Source: Metabacillus halosaccharovorans
GTDB taxonomy: Bacteria; Bacillota; Bacilli; Bacillales; Bacillaceae
Direction: 5' to 3'
Assembly: GCF_002019635.1 (NCBI RefSeq)
Contig: NZ_KV917371.1
Location: 2,338,001 to 2,402,000 of the forward strand
Length of the DNA stretch: 64,000 bases
Part shown: one piece after another, positions 37,420 to 45,247 of the stretch
Layout: every line of letters begins with the position of its first letter
How positions within the stretch are numbered: the first letter of the stretch is position 1
Translations under genes and position numbers: made by a program
Notes under the pieces: generated by a model
The model's database searches: none
What the model was told of the DNA's origin: nothing
What the model saw: the letters and a program-made list of their open reading frames with translations, nothing else

Positions 37420-38205
37420 TTAAAATCCTTGTTGTTTTAACCAATTTTCACATAAATTTATCCATTTTCCCACTACAGGGTCTTCTTCAGCAAGTCCTAA
37501 ACCATGACGTCCATTCGGAAAGATATGCATTTCAAAGGGAACATTATTTTTACTTAATGATTGTGCATAGAGTAAACTATTCTCAACAGGAACTGCGCCA
37601 TCATCAGCTGTGTGCCAGAGAAATGTTGGTGGTGTATCTGTGGTAACATTGTTTTCATTGGATAATGATAGACGCAGTTGCTCTGATGAGTTATTTCCCA
37701 GTAAATTTTGAACAGAGCCTTCATGATAAAAGTGTGTAAATGATATGACAGGATAACATACAATGGCAATATTCGGCCTACAGCTTTCTTCATCAATACG
37801 ATCACTAGATTCGTAGCATCCTTGTAAAAAGTGGGTTGAAGCAGTTGATGCTAGATGTCCACCTGCTGAAAAGCCTAATATCCCAATTTTTTGTTTATCA
37901 ATGGACCAATCTTCTGCATGATGTCGAACATAGCGAATAGCACGCTGAGCATCCGCTAATGGAGCTGGATGTCTCGAAGGTGAAACACGATAGTTTAATA
38001 CAAATGCAGAGATACCCAGCGTGTTTAACCATTTTGCGACTGGCTCTCCTTCGTGGTGTGCACGACCTTGATAACCGCCACCTGGAAAAATGATGACCGC
38101 TCCATGTTTTTCTTTACGATTGATTAGGTACGGAGTAATTGTTGGAGTGAATTCATCTTCAGAACTAAGAAATGGTGCATTTTGAGTCCATAATAAATTT
38201 GTCAT
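37420..38205 (-). CDS. Alpha/beta hydrolase, acetyl-esterase type
   Basis: This 261-residue cytoplasmic esterase has the oxyanion motif FPGGGYQGR, the nucleophile elbow GFSAGGH, a catalytic Asp near HTADDGAVP and His in GRHGLGL. The family includes acetyl-xylan and pectin acetylesterases and BD-FAE type enzymes. Next to pectin methylesterase it may remove acetyl groups from galacturonides. AAGGAGG precedes its ATG. Downstream it shares the bidirectional terminator, and upstream a dispersed repeat separates it from the methylesterase gene. Confidence 0.82.
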   Translation of the reverse strand: MTNLLWTQNAPFLSSEDEFTPTITPYLINRKEKHGAVIIFPGGGYQGRAHHEGEPVAKWLNTLGISAFVLNYRVSPSRHPAPLADAQRAIRYVRHHAEDWSIDKQKIGILGFSAGGHLASTASTHFLQGCYESSDRIDEESCRPNIAIVCYPVISFTHFYHEGSVQNLLGNNSSEQLRLSLSNENNVTTDTPPTFLWHTADDGAVPVENSLLYAQSLSKNNVPFEMHIFPNGRHGLGLAEEDPVVGKWINLCENWLKQQGF

Positions 38206-38241
38206 GAAATAAACCTCCTTAAACCTTCTAATATTATTAAA

Positions 38242-38370
38242 CTTAGTGTTGGTGTCCAGCTCCAGCGCCTAGCCCTCGGGGTCAAGCCACTCAGGAATTG
38301 AAGACAAAAACGTCTTCTATTCCTGATCGTCTAATGCCTGTCGGGGCTGATCAAGGCACTTGCGCATTTC
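38242..38370. repeat. Dispersed hairpin repeat, copy C, overlapping the pectinesterase gene end
   Basis: This segment runs from CTTAGTGTTGGTGTCCAGC to CAAGGCACTTGCGC and aligns over its whole length with 40499-40631. It folds into a long hairpin: CCTAGCCC near the start pairs with the GGGGCT block near the end, and inside, GGAATTGAAGAC pairs with GTCTTCTATTCC. It is a familiar Bacillaceae intergenic repeat. Its last 54 bp code the C-terminus and stop codon of the pectinesterase on the minus strand. Confidence 0.88.
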
Positions 38371-39267
38371 TTTTGGAACCCAGTTGTCTGAACTCTCGAA
38401 TATTTTTTCAATCGTTATAACCTCAATGTCACTATCTGATAAGTTTGTTGCCCAATTCACACGATGTTCATCTACACTACCAGGACCATAGCTTTCTCCT
38501 TCATAGTATCTGGATGTTTTTTCATTTTCTTTGTCGCTCCAGTTATCCCATCCTTCGCGTTTTATATGTGAACCCATCCATGTCCGAATAAAGGTGGTTT
38601 GTGCAAAGGGGCGCCAAGGTCTTCCTAAATAAACAGAATTATCATTTGCAGTACCAGTTAATTTACAATCAAAAAAGATAAATCCGAATGTTGATTCTTT
38701 TGGTGCGGAAGAAGCTGTTATGTATCCATCACGTAAACTATGAATTTCACAGTGTTGAAAAACAACAGTACCAGAGCCGAAAATAAAATCAACATGACCT
38801 TCAATATAGCAATTTGAAAAATATTGCCGACCCCGACTTGAGTAAAGTGTGTCCTGGTTACCTAGTAATCTAACATGTTGATAGACACCGCGATCACCAG
38901 ATACATATAGAGCTAACGCCTGCCCAATCTCCTTACCATATCCTGCTGTATTTTCAATTGTGATATTTTCCAGTTGAATGTTATCAGCGTGAATAGAAAC
39001 AACAGGTGTCCGAAATGTTCCAAGTTTCTTTTGTTTAGAGTCAACCATTTCGGCATATAAATGATGACTAATGATTGTTTTTTCAACATCTTCTCCTATT
39101 AAATGAATATCCGGCTTATTATCAGGAATTACTACAATTTCCTCATATTTTCCAGCTTTAATATAAATGCTGACAGGTTCAAGTGTAAGAACCCGTACTG
39201 AATCAATTGCATCTTGAATACTTGTGAAGTCGCCATTGCCTTCTTTACATACCACGATATTTCTCAT
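38317..39267 (-). CDS. Pectin methylesterase (CE8), cytoplasmic
   Basis: This 316-residue right-handed beta-helix esterase has CE8 motifs in order: GNQDTLYSS, HVDFIFGSG (the two catalytic Asp residues lie in QD and VD) and YLGRPWRPF. It de-esterifies methyl-galacturonate. With no signal peptide it should act on imported oligosaccharides. Its last 17 residues (ending QPRQALDDQE) and stop are encoded by dispersed repeat copy C, so the native C-terminus was replaced or extended; the core fold appears complete. GGGGTGGAG precedes the ATG. It is upstream of the esterase gene on the same strand. Confidence 0.9.
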   Translation of the reverse strand: MRNIVVCKEGNGDFTSIQDAIDSVRVLTLEPVSIYIKAGKYEEIVVIPDNKPDIHLIGEDVEKTIISHHLYAEMVDSKQKKLGTFRTPVVSIHADNIQLENITIENTAGYGKEIGQALALYVSGDRGVYQHVRLLGNQDTLYSSRGRQYFSNCYIEGHVDFIFGSGTVVFQHCEIHSLRDGYITASSAPKESTFGFIFFDCKLTGTANDNSVYLGRPWRPFAQTTFIRTWMGSHIKREGWDNWSDKENEKTSRYYEGESYGPGSVDEHRVNWATNLSDSDIEVITIEKIFESSDNWVPKEMRKCLDQPRQALDDQE

Positions 39268-39480
39268 GAATTTACTCCACCCCTATAATTTATATACTTG
39301 CTGCTAGGTAAAGAATCCTTTTTTGTGTTGTCTATCTTTACAATAGCTTATATACGGGGGGACATCTATAATCTTTCTTAATTTGATGGAATTATTTGAT
39401 AATTAGTGATCTGATGAAACGAATATAAGATAATGATTATGCTGAAAAGATCGTGGTTTTTATAGAGTGAGATAAATATA

Positions 39481-39510
39481 TAGACATTGGTCCATAAAAT
39501 AAGGTATAAT
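39481..39510 (+). promoter_or_regulatory. Sigma-A-type promoter of the riboswitch transcript
   Basis: TAGACA (39481-39486), 18 bp spacer and TATAAT (39505-39510). Transcription would start about 30 bp before the conserved core of the manganese riboswitch. Confidence 0.75.
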
Positions 39511-39542
39511 GAAAGATAGATTAAATAGCGAACACTTCCAAT

Positions 39543-39646
39543 GTAAAGGGGAGTAGCGTCAGGATTATCCTGAAATAAAGTCGTCATTACATGAACATTG
39601 TTCATCGGCTTTGTTGGCATACATTGTGCTTAGCGAGACCTTTGCC
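39543..39646 (+). ncRNA. yybP-ykoY manganese riboswitch
   Basis: The conserved core AAAGGGGAGTAGC is followed by AGTCGTCATTACATGAACA, a hairpin (GAACA/TGTTC), GGCATACATTGTGC and the 3' block GCGAGACCTTTGCC. These are the hallmark segments of the yybP-ykoY family, which binds Mn2+. AAAGG of the 5' core can pair with CCTTT of the 3' block (P1). That 3' strand is also the left arm of the terminator, so metal binding should prevent termination. The downstream TerC-family exporter fits. Confidence 0.9.
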
Positions 39647-39672
39647 TAATCGGCAAAGGTCTCTTTTATTTT
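39635..39672 (+). terminator. Riboswitch-controlled terminator
   Basis: GAGACCTTTGCC (39635-39646) and GGCAAAGGTCTC (39652-39663) form a perfect 12-bp stem, followed by TTTTATTTT. The left arm overlaps the aptamer's closing stem, giving an ON switch with metal. Confidence 0.88.
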
Positions 39673-39732
39673 GCATAATAGCTATTTATTATTTATAAAA
39701 AATTTTTATCTAGCAAATAGGAGGTAATCTTA

Positions 39733-40431
39733 ATGGAAATGGATTTTCTCACTGCACTTTTATCTATTATCGTGATTGATTTAGTTTTAGCCGGAGATAA
39801 TGCCATCCTAATTGGATTAGCGGCAAGAAACTTGCCAAAACATCAACAGAAAAAAGTAATTTTATGGGGATCTTTAGGAGCTATTATTATTCGTATCGTG
39901 GCAACTTTAGCTGTTGTTTGGTTATTGGAGGTCCCGGGTCTTCACCTTGTCGGCGGACTATTACTAGTCTACATTGCATACAAATTGCTTGTTGATAATA
40001 ATGATCATGACGATGTAAAAGCCGGGGATAGCTTTTGGGCAGCGCTTCGAACGGTTATCATAGCAGATGCATTAATGGGACTCGATAATGTCTTGGCAGT
40101 AGCGGGTGCCTCTCACGGAAATATGCTATTAGTAGTTATCGGACTATTAATTTCAGTTCCTGTGGTTATGTGGGGAAGTACAATCATATTGAAATGGATC
40201 GATCGTTTCCCGGTTATTATAACAATTGGGGCGGGTATACTTGCATGGACTGCATCTAAAATGATAGTCGGTGAACACTTCTTAAGTGGGTTGTTTGAGA
40301 ATGGATTTGTGAAATATGGATTTGAAATCCTAGTTATTGCCGCAGTTATCCTCACAGCTAAATATGTTCAGTCTAAAGCAGCGAAAAATCAAGAAGAAGA
40401 AACCGTTCTATTAAAAACGGGTTCAAATTAA
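39733..40431 (+). CDS. TerC-family metal exporter (YjbE/YkoY-like), Mn-riboswitch controlled
   Basis: This 232-residue membrane protein has about seven hydrophobic helices. TerC-type acidic motifs occur in helices: DLVLAGDNAI (residues near 16-25) and DALMGLDNVLAVAGA. TerC proteins such as MeeF/MeeY export Mn2+ or load exported enzymes with it. The riboswitch upstream makes manganese the likely ligand. GGAGG precedes the ATG. It is a single-gene unit with its own terminator. Confidence 0.9.
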   Translation: MEMDFLTALLSIIVIDLVLAGDNAILIGLAARNLPKHQQKKVILWGSLGAIIIRIVATLAVVWLLEVPGLHLVGGLLLVYIAYKLLVDNNDHDDVKAGDSFWAALRTVIIADALMGLDNVLAVAGASHGNMLLVVIGLLISVPVVMWGSTIILKWIDRFPVIITIGAGILAWTASKMIVGEHFLSGLFENGFVKYGFEILVIAAVILTAKYVQSKAAKNQEEETVLLKTGSN

Positions 40432-40440
40432 TCCTAAGAT

Positions 40441-40470
40441 GGCCAACCTTATTGAAGGGTTGGTCTTTTT
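40441..40470 (+). terminator. Terminator after the TerC-family gene
   Basis: GGCCAACC (40441-40448) pairs with GGTTGGTC (40458-40465; one G-U pair), then TTTTT. Confidence 0.85.
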
Positions 40471-40498
40471 ATAAGGTAAGAAATAATAAAATCTTATA

Positions 40499-40631
40499 CT
40501 TAGTGTAGGTGTCTAGCTCCAGCGCCTAGCCCCTCGAGGTCATAAGTCAAATAGGAATTGAAGGCAAAGAACACCTTCTATTCCTATTGGTCTTATGCTT
40601 GTCGGGGCTAATCAAGGCGCTTGCGCTTTTC
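40499..40631. repeat. Dispersed hairpin repeat, copy D
   Basis: This aligns with copy C (38242-38370) from CTTAGTGTAGGTGTCTAGC to AAGGCGCTTGCGC. It carries the inner stem GGAATTGAAGG/CCTTCTATTCC and the outer GCCCC/GGGGC arms. It ends just before the -35 box of the BlaI-type gene promoter. The open frame that runs out of it into the regulator gene is not translated from here. Confidence 0.88.
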
Positions 40632-40638
40632 TTAATTC

Positions 40639-40676
40639 TTGTCTTATGTATTCTCTTACACTACAATATGTAATGA
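40639..40676 (+). promoter_or_regulatory. Promoter and BlaI-type operator of the regulator gene
   Basis: TTGTCT (40639-40644), 17 bp, TACAAT (40662-40667). An imperfect operator ACACTACA-ATA-TGTAATGA (40658-40676) covers the -10 box, fitting auto-repression by the BlaI-type protein. It has two mismatches from the perfect palindrome at 42053. Confidence 0.75.
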
Positions 40677-40690
40677 AAGGTGAGATCAGT

Positions 40691-41110
40691 ATGAATATTA
40701 ATAATTTCCGATTCGATCAAGTAGGGTTAAATCGTTTTTTTGGTCCTTTAGAGGCTAAAATTATGGATATTCTTTGGGAAGGCTCTGAGAAAAGTATAAA
40801 GCAAGTTCAACAACGACTTGAGATAGAGAAATCCATTAATTTTAATACCGTTATGACGGTGATGAACCGTCTTCTGGAAAAAGGAATTCTACAAAAAAGA
40901 GTTGAAGGAAGAACCTCTTTTTTTAAACCGGTTAAAACGAAAGAGGAATTTATTGAGGAACAATCGAAAAAATTAACAGATAATTTATTAGATGAGTTTG
41001 GCGGTTTAGTTGTGAATCACATGTTGGATTCCCTCACAGAAGTCGATCAACAATTACTGAATCGACTAGAAGAAAAAATTGACCAACTTAAGAAAGGAAA
41101 GAAACAATGA
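40691..41110 (+). CDS. BlaI/MecI/CopY-family repressor
   Basis: This 139-residue winged-helix repressor begins MNINNFRFDQVG and has the family blocks LGPLEAKIMDILWE-like (here FGPLEAKIMDILWEG), FNTVMTVMNRLLEKGIL and a C-terminal dimerisation helix. BlaI proteins bind TACA-N3-TGTA palindromes as dimers and are inactivated by cleavage. I start at ATG 40691 after AAAGGTGAG; the longer frame runs through the dispersed repeat. Its last 4 bp overlap the metalloprotease gene, so the two are coupled. Confidence 0.9.
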   Translation: MNINNFRFDQVGLNRFFGPLEAKIMDILWEGSEKSIKQVQQRLEIEKSINFNTVMTVMNRLLEKGILQKRVEGRTSFFKPVKTKEEFIEEQSKKLTDNLLDEFGGLVVNHMLDSLTEVDQQLLNRLEEKIDQLKKGKKQ

Positions 41111-41961
41111 CTTGGAGATATAAATCCTTAATTGTTTTTGGATTAGGCCTTTTCTTAGCAATCGTTCTTTTTATCCAAATGGGGTTGTATTTATATCATC
41201 ATGTGTTTGGTACATTTATTCATTACAATGTATTTCAGCTTTGTATTAGTCTCTTTAGTGGGAATACGATTCTTTATCATCTCGTTTTATTTTTAGTAAA
41301 CTCGTTTATAGCATGGACTTTTATCATGGTATGTATAAAAATCATTAAACAGGTTTTCTTTTACTCTAAAATGAAAAATAGAATAAAAGAAAAACTAAAT
41401 CATTCTATAACGGAAAAAATGAATACACTGTTTAATCGCGGGAGAAAAGATATTTATGTTATCCGAAATCAAGAGCCCGTTGCTTATACAGTAGGATTTA
41501 TCCGGCCAATCATTATTATTTCAACCAGTCTTATCGAATTGTTGGACAAAAATGAGCTTGAGGCTGTTATTCACCACGAAACAGCACATCAAAAATACAA
41601 TGATCCATTCAAAGTCTTTCTTTTACAACTCATATCGGAGGTTATGTGGTACATTCCGATAGCGAAATGGTGTTATGAAAATTATAAAATAATGGTTGAA
41701 CTGGTTGCTGATGAATATGCGGTTAAATGTATGGGATCTGAGGTTGGACTTGGAAGTGCCTTAATAAAACTAATAAAGTCCTATATTCATAATCGAAGCA
41801 CTGCTCCAGTTTTGGTACCATTTTCAGATGGATCTGTAAATTACCGTATAAAACAGTTATTAGAACCTGAGTCTTCAATACCTGTTAAATGTCCGCTCAT
41901 ATCTATAATTGTTTCAATTAATATGATTGCATTTTTGATGATTTTGATGATGATGGTTTAG
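41107..41961 (+). CDS. M56-family membrane metalloprotease (BlaR1-like, no sensor domain)
   Basis: This 284-residue membrane protein has two N-terminal hydrophobic helices, a zinc-protease core with His157-Glu158-x2-His161 (HETAH) and the downstream ELVADEYAV helix that supplies a third ligand, and a C-terminal hydrophobic helix. BlaR1/MecR1 are about twice as long and end in a penicillin-binding sensor; that domain is absent here. It probably cleaves the co-encoded BlaI-type repressor after an unknown signal, perhaps thiol stress given the regulated genes. Confidence 0.87.
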   Translation: MTWRYKSLIVFGLGLFLAIVLFIQMGLYLYHHVFGTFIHYNVFQLCISLFSGNTILYHLVLFLVNSFIAWTFIMVCIKIIKQVFFYSKMKNRIKEKLNHSITEKMNTLFNRGRKDIYVIRNQEPVAYTVGFIRPIIIISTSLIELLDKNELEAVIHHETAHQKYNDPFKVFLLQLISEVMWYIPIAKWCYENYKIMVELVADEYAVKCMGSEVGLGSALIKLIKSYIHNRSTAPVLVPFSDGSVNYRIKQLLEPESSIPVKCPLISIIVSINMIAFLMILMMMV

Positions 41962-41973
41962 TTATGTTTACGC

Positions 41974-42014
41974 TTGACCGAAAAGTCCACCTACACTACA
42001 ATGGGTAGTGTAGG
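41974..42014 (+). promoter_or_regulatory. Promoter of the DoxX-DsbA-DsbB operon with BlaI-type operator
   Basis: TTGACC (41974-41979), 17 bp, TACAAT (41997-42002). CCTACACTAC (41990-41999) and GTAGTGTAGG (42005-42014) form a perfect inverted repeat over the -10 box. Arrangement and core match the regulator's own promoter. Confidence 0.8.
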
Positions 42015-42052
42015 TAAGTAGTAGATTTGCACCTATATTTTTTTAGAAACAA

Positions 42053-42071
42053 ACACTACAATATGTAGTGT
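42053..42071 (+). promoter_or_regulatory. Second BlaI-type operator of the redox operon
   Basis: ACACTACA-ATA-TGTAGTGT is a perfect palindrome with 8-bp arms, 56 bp downstream of the -10 box and 22 bp before the DoxX ATG. It could act as a roadblock or cooperative site. Confidence 0.8.
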
Positions 42072-42092
42072 AATGATGAGAGGAGATTAAAA

Positions 42093-42494
42093 ATGAGATT
42101 GGAAGTAGGCTTATTCATTCTTCGGGTTTATTTGGGTTTTGCTTTTTTTATGCATGGACTTGCAAAGTTTCAAGGTGGTGTTGGTAACACAGCTAGTTGG
42201 TTTGATAGTATCGGGTTACCGGGTTTTGCAGCTTATATAGTTGCAGCTGTTGAATTAGTTGGAGGATTACTATTAATTGTTGGATTTGGCACACGTTACA
42301 TATCAGCACTATTTTTTATCATTTTGTTGGTTGCAACATTAAAGGTGAAACTATCCTCAGGTTTTATGGGAAATGGTCAAGGATCAGGGTTTGAACTGGA
42401 TTTGGCTTATGCTGTAATGGCTATCTTCTTCGTTTTTAATCCTGCGTCATCTCTATCTTTGGAATCTAAGATAGGGAATAAAGGAAGAGAGTAA
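42093..42494 (+). CDS. DoxX-family membrane protein
   Basis: This 133-residue protein has four hydrophobic helices and the DoxX pattern (LRVYLGFAFFMHGLAKFQGG, AAVELVGGLLLIVGFGTR). DoxX proteins are often linked to thiol redox or quinone functions, but their exact activity is uncertain. It is the first gene of an operon with DsbA-like and DsbB-like proteins (9 bp and 8 bp gaps) and lies directly behind two BlaI-type operators. GAGGAG precedes the ATG. Confidence 0.88.
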   Translation: MRLEVGLFILRVYLGFAFFMHGLAKFQGGVGNTASWFDSIGLPGFAAYIVAAVELVGGLLLIVGFGTRYISALFFIILLVATLKVKLSSGFMGNGQGSGFELDLAYAVMAIFFVFNPASSLSLESKIGNKGRE

Positions 42495-42503
42495 GGTGAA
42501 ACA

Positions 42504-43181
42504 ATGGCTTCTAATAAGAAAAAAGAGAGTAAACCACAAAAATTAATCGTTTGGATTGTTAGTATTCTCGTTATTTGTATGGCAGCATTGATTTTTATAT
42601 CAAGTTCCTCTAGCACAGTGGAGGCATTAAACGTTGAAAATCAACCATATCTGGGTCAAGACAATGCTCCTGTTCAGATCGTAGAATTTGGAGACTATAA
42701 ATGTCCTATTTGCAAAAATTTTCATGATGAATTTGTTCCGCAAATACAGAAGGACTTTGTAGAAAATGGTCAAGCAAAATTTTACTTCGTTAATTATTCT
42801 TTTATCAACGTGGATTCTATTCGGTCAGCTAAATTTGCAGAGGCAGTTTACAAGGAGCTGGGAAATGACGTATTTTGGGAATTTCATCATTTACTTTTTG
42901 AGAAGCAGCCAGAAGATCTAAAATATGAAAGAATGGATGTTTTTACAGAAGAATTTCTCGAACAGACATTAAAAGAAATTGTTACTAAAGAAGAAACTGG
43001 CAAAGTTGTTTCTGCTTTTCATCAAAAAGAATCGGAAGCTGCATGGGATGAGGATATGAAGCAAGCAAACAATTTAAGCATAACGGGAACTCCTACATTA
43101 TATGTGAACGGTCAAAAATTCGAAGGAAACAATTATGAAGATCTTAAGGAAATAGTTGAAGAAGCTATAGAAGGGGAATAA
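42504..43181 (+). CDS. DsbA-family thiol-disulfide oxidoreductase, membrane-anchored (BdbD-like)
   Basis: This 225-residue thioredoxin-fold protein has one N-terminal helix (about 13-32) as anchor or signal, the active site Cys67-Pro-Ile-Cys70 and the cis-proline loop GTPTLYVNG. It works outside the membrane, introducing disulfides into exported proteins. The DsbB-like gene follows directly and would re-oxidise it. The CPIC active site and length are close to BdbD. Control by the BlaI-type repressor is inferred from operators. Confidence 0.88.
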   Translation: MASNKKKESKPQKLIVWIVSILVICMAALIFISSSSSTVEALNVENQPYLGQDNAPVQIVEFGDYKCPICKNFHDEFVPQIQKDFVENGQAKFYFVNYSFINVDSIRSAKFAEAVYKELGNDVFWEFHHLLFEKQPEDLKYERMDVFTEEFLEQTLKEIVTKEETGKVVSAFHQKESEAAWDEDMKQANNLSITGTPTLYVNGQKFEGNNYEDLKEIVEEAIEGE

Positions 43182-43189
43182 GAGTACGA

Positions 43190-43585
43190 ATGAATAAATG
43201 GTTACTTTTTTCATGGATTATCTCTCTTATTGCGACGTTGGGGAGTCTATTCTTTAGTGAAGTTCTTCATTATATACCATGTACTTTATGTTGGTACCAG
43301 CGAATTCTTATGTATCCGCTAACGATCATTTTAGGTGTTGCGTTTTATTATGGAGAACGAACTGTCTATAAGTATGTGTTACCGATAGCTATGATCGGTA
43401 TGGCTACATCATTCTATCATTATACTCTACAGAAGCTTCCGTTTATGAAAAAACTTGAAATGTGTTCAAGTGGGATACCATGTTCAGGAGAATATATAAA
43501 TGTTCTGGGATTTATTACAATTCCTTTTTTGGCATTTATCAGTTTTACAATCATCACAATTAACATGCTTATCATAAGAAGATAG
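43190..43585 (+). CDS. bdbC: Disulfide bond formation protein DsbB/BdbC
   Basis: This 131-residue protein has four membrane helices. The first extracellular pair is Cys31-x2-Cys34 (CTLCWYQR) and the second pair is in CSSGIPCS. It passes electrons from the DsbA-like partner to quinone. It is the last gene of the DoxX-DsbA-DsbB operon and is followed by a strong terminator. Short length and cysteine pattern are typical of Bacillus BdbC. Confidence 0.92.
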   Translation: MNKWLLFSWIISLIATLGSLFFSEVLHYIPCTLCWYQRILMYPLTIILGVAFYYGERTVYKYVLPIAMIGMATSFYHYTLQKLPFMKKLEMCSSGIPCSGEYINVLGFITIPFLAFISFTIITINMLIIRR

Positions 43586-43595
43586 GATTAAAGAT

Positions 43596-43638
43596 GAAGG
43601 TCTTCGCCGCAGGAATGGCGAAGACCTTCACTTTTTTT
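43596..43638 (+). terminator. Terminator of the redox operon
   Basis: GAAGGTCTTCGCC (43596-43608) and GGCGAAGACCTTC (43617-43629) form a perfect 13-bp stem, followed by ACTTTTTTT. Confidence 0.92.
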
Positions 43639-43692
43639 GAGGAGGATCTCATGTCCCATAAGATTCCTAACTATTGAAGGTAATGAAAAGAA

Positions 43693-43785
43693 TTAGTAGC
43701 CAATATATGCTGCACCTACAATAATTAACAAGATGAACAATACGACAATCAAAGCAAAGCTGTTTCCACCGTTATAACCACCCAT
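43693..43785 (-). CDS. YjcZ-family small sporulation protein
   Basis: This hand-found frame of 30 codons begins MGGYNGGNSFALIVV and ends AAYIGY. A Gly/Tyr/Asn-rich head followed by one hydrophobic helix and a short tail is the signature of YjcZ-type proteins of spore formers, which are made during sporulation. GGCGGTG lies 8 bp upstream of the ATG. Function at the molecular level is unknown. It is a lone gene pointing toward the redox operon's terminator. Confidence 0.88.
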   Translation of the reverse strand: MGGYNGGNSFALIVVLFILLIIVGAAYIGY

Positions 43786-44083
43786 TCTATCACCGCCTTT
43801 CCTTCAGTGTTAATGTATTCTATGAATGAAGGGTTTTGTTTGAAAGGGACAGACATGGAGTTATAAGAAAAGTGATAATTTTGTACTAAATATGTTTAGG
43901 TACATTTTTGGGGAATAATATATAATCTGTTTTTATATGTACCGTTGAGTATTGAGAACTCATTTGTAAAGTTTATTTTAGCTGAAAATTAACAAATAGC
44001 GCAGAGTATTGTTATGTTAGGGATGAAAGTGCTTTAATTATGAAAGCAGTAAAAGTGATGTTGATATTTTTGTGGAATAATGG

Positions 44084-44112
44084 TTGAAATTCTTTCGGGT
44101 AACTCCTATAAT
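44084..44112 (+). promoter_or_regulatory. Sigma-A promoter of the lipoprotein gene
   Basis: TTGAAA (44084-44089), 17 bp spacer, TATAAT (44107-44112). The 5' leader of about 75 bp contains GAAGATC/GATCTTC arms around 44128-44162. The rest of 43786-44083 shows no gene. Confidence 0.75.
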
Positions 44113-44195
44113 ACAGAAGGTGGAAGATCATTCTAATATTTGGGAATTCAATGGAGATCTTCATCTACATACTATTCCGATTTGGAGGAGTTTAA

Positions 44196-44726
44196 ATGAG
44201 AAAATTTTGGTTTTTATTTTCTACACTAGTGTTTGCCATCGGGTTAACAGCTTGTGCTGGAGAAACGGAAGAATCAACAGAATCGCAAAATACAAAAAGT
44301 GAAGATGCTACAGCAGAAGAAGGAGCAGATAAGGAGCAAAATGCCAAAAGTGCTATGATGCGATTCTATATGTCAACTTCAAAGGCTATAAATGAACATG
44401 ATGGAGATTTAAATGCATATGAAGCTTCAGAAGAAGAGCCAACAGTAGAAATGAAAACTTCAGCAGAAGCATCTGCTAAAGCAGTCGTTGAACAATTAAA
44501 GACAATTGAAATTCCTGAAGAATTAACAGATCAAAAAGCAGATCTTGAATCAGCTATAGAAGATTTAACAGCATCTTATCAAACGAAGGCAGATGAGCTG
44601 GCAAAAGATGCTCCTTCATTAGATGCAGCAAATGAAACATTCACTCAAGCTGATGAGAAACTCGGTAAAGTATTTGAGGACGTAGGATTAATTCCAACAA
44701 GTTTAAGTACAGAGGTTAACGATTAA
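44196..44726 (+). CDS. Hypothetical lipoprotein
   Basis: This 176-residue protein has a signal peptide and lipobox LTAC (Cys at residue 20), then an acidic, low-complexity linker (about 21-48) and a mostly helical domain with few cysteines or aromatics. It should be anchored on the outer face of the membrane. I do not recognise the family. GGAGG precedes the ATG, a good promoter lies upstream and a terminator follows, so it is an independent gene. Confidence 0.8.
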   Translation: MRKFWFLFSTLVFAIGLTACAGETEESTESQNTKSEDATAEEGADKEQNAKSAMMRFYMSTSKAINEHDGDLNAYEASEEEPTVEMKTSAEASAKAVVEQLKTIEIPEELTDQKADLESAIEDLTASYQTKADELAKDAPSLDAANETFTQADEKLGKVFEDVGLIPTSLSTEVND

Positions 44727-44731
44727 AAGAC

Positions 44732-44768
44732 AAAACGACTTACCCGAAAATTGGTAGGTCGTTTTTAA
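44732..44768 (+). terminator. Terminator after the lipoprotein gene
   Basis: AAAACGACTTACC (44732-44744) pairs with GGTAGGTCGTTTT (44753-44765; one G-U pair), then TT. It can serve both strands. Confidence 0.85.
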
Positions 44769-44772
44769 TTAC

Positions 44773-44958
44773 TTATGAACGTTGAATGCCATTGGTAGAG
44801 AAGCTTTTTATAAGCTTTTGTAAATTTCGGTGTCCTTCTCGTAGTTTTATTGTCTCCTCAATAATATGTTGGAAGCTTTCTATATCTTTATCAGATGCAT
44901 TCAAAAGTGATTTTGGGATACCTTCTGCAAGTTGTTGCAAGCTTAAATCATCTCTCAC
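44773..44958 (-). CDS. Hypothetical small protein
   Basis: A 61-residue mostly helical, charged protein (ASDKDIESFQHIIEETIKL) with no hydrophobic segment. AAAGGTGG lies 9 bp before GTG 44958; the in-frame TTG at 44964 is too close to it. A complementary frame of similar length exists on the plus strand but lacks a ribosome site. I do not recognise the family. Base use and a good ribosome site support a real gene. Confidence 0.6.
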   Translation of the reverse strand: MRDDLSLQQLAEGIPKSLLNASDKDIESFQHIIEETIKLREGHRNLQKLIKSFSTNGIQRS

Positions 44959-45164
44959 GAACAATGTCCACCTTTCTATTTAGTTACTTTTCTTCTTATG
45001 TACATTAATTTTAGAAATCTTTTAAAACTCCTTCAAAAATTTATCTACAATTCTCTACATGATTTTTCTAAGAAATAAAAAACGGATCGTAATATTGCAA
45101 GACTTGACATAATTAGCCATGTTTTTCTAATCTAGTGCAGATTGTCGTGATGATATAGAAATGA

Positions 45165-45184
45165 GCTGTCACAATTGAGACAGC
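45165..45184 (-). terminator. Possible terminator after the LysM-3D gene
   Basis: GCTGTC (45165-45170) and GACAGC (45179-45184) form a short stem; on the minus strand it is followed by a weak T-rich stretch (TCATTTC). Between 44965 and 45247 I see nothing else. Confidence 0.35.
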
Positions 45185-45247
45185 CCTTTGAAACTATGTT
45201 AATAGGTAACTTGAGTTTATAAATAACACAACCATTTTACGTTTTTA

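Noticed and set aside
39378-39620. Minus-strand open frame of 80 codons
   Set aside because: It is antisense to the promoter and manganese riboswitch.
44084-44302. Plus-strand open frame of 72 codons over the lipoprotein gene start
   Set aside because: It starts at the -35 box of the lipoprotein promoter, before the likely transcript start.
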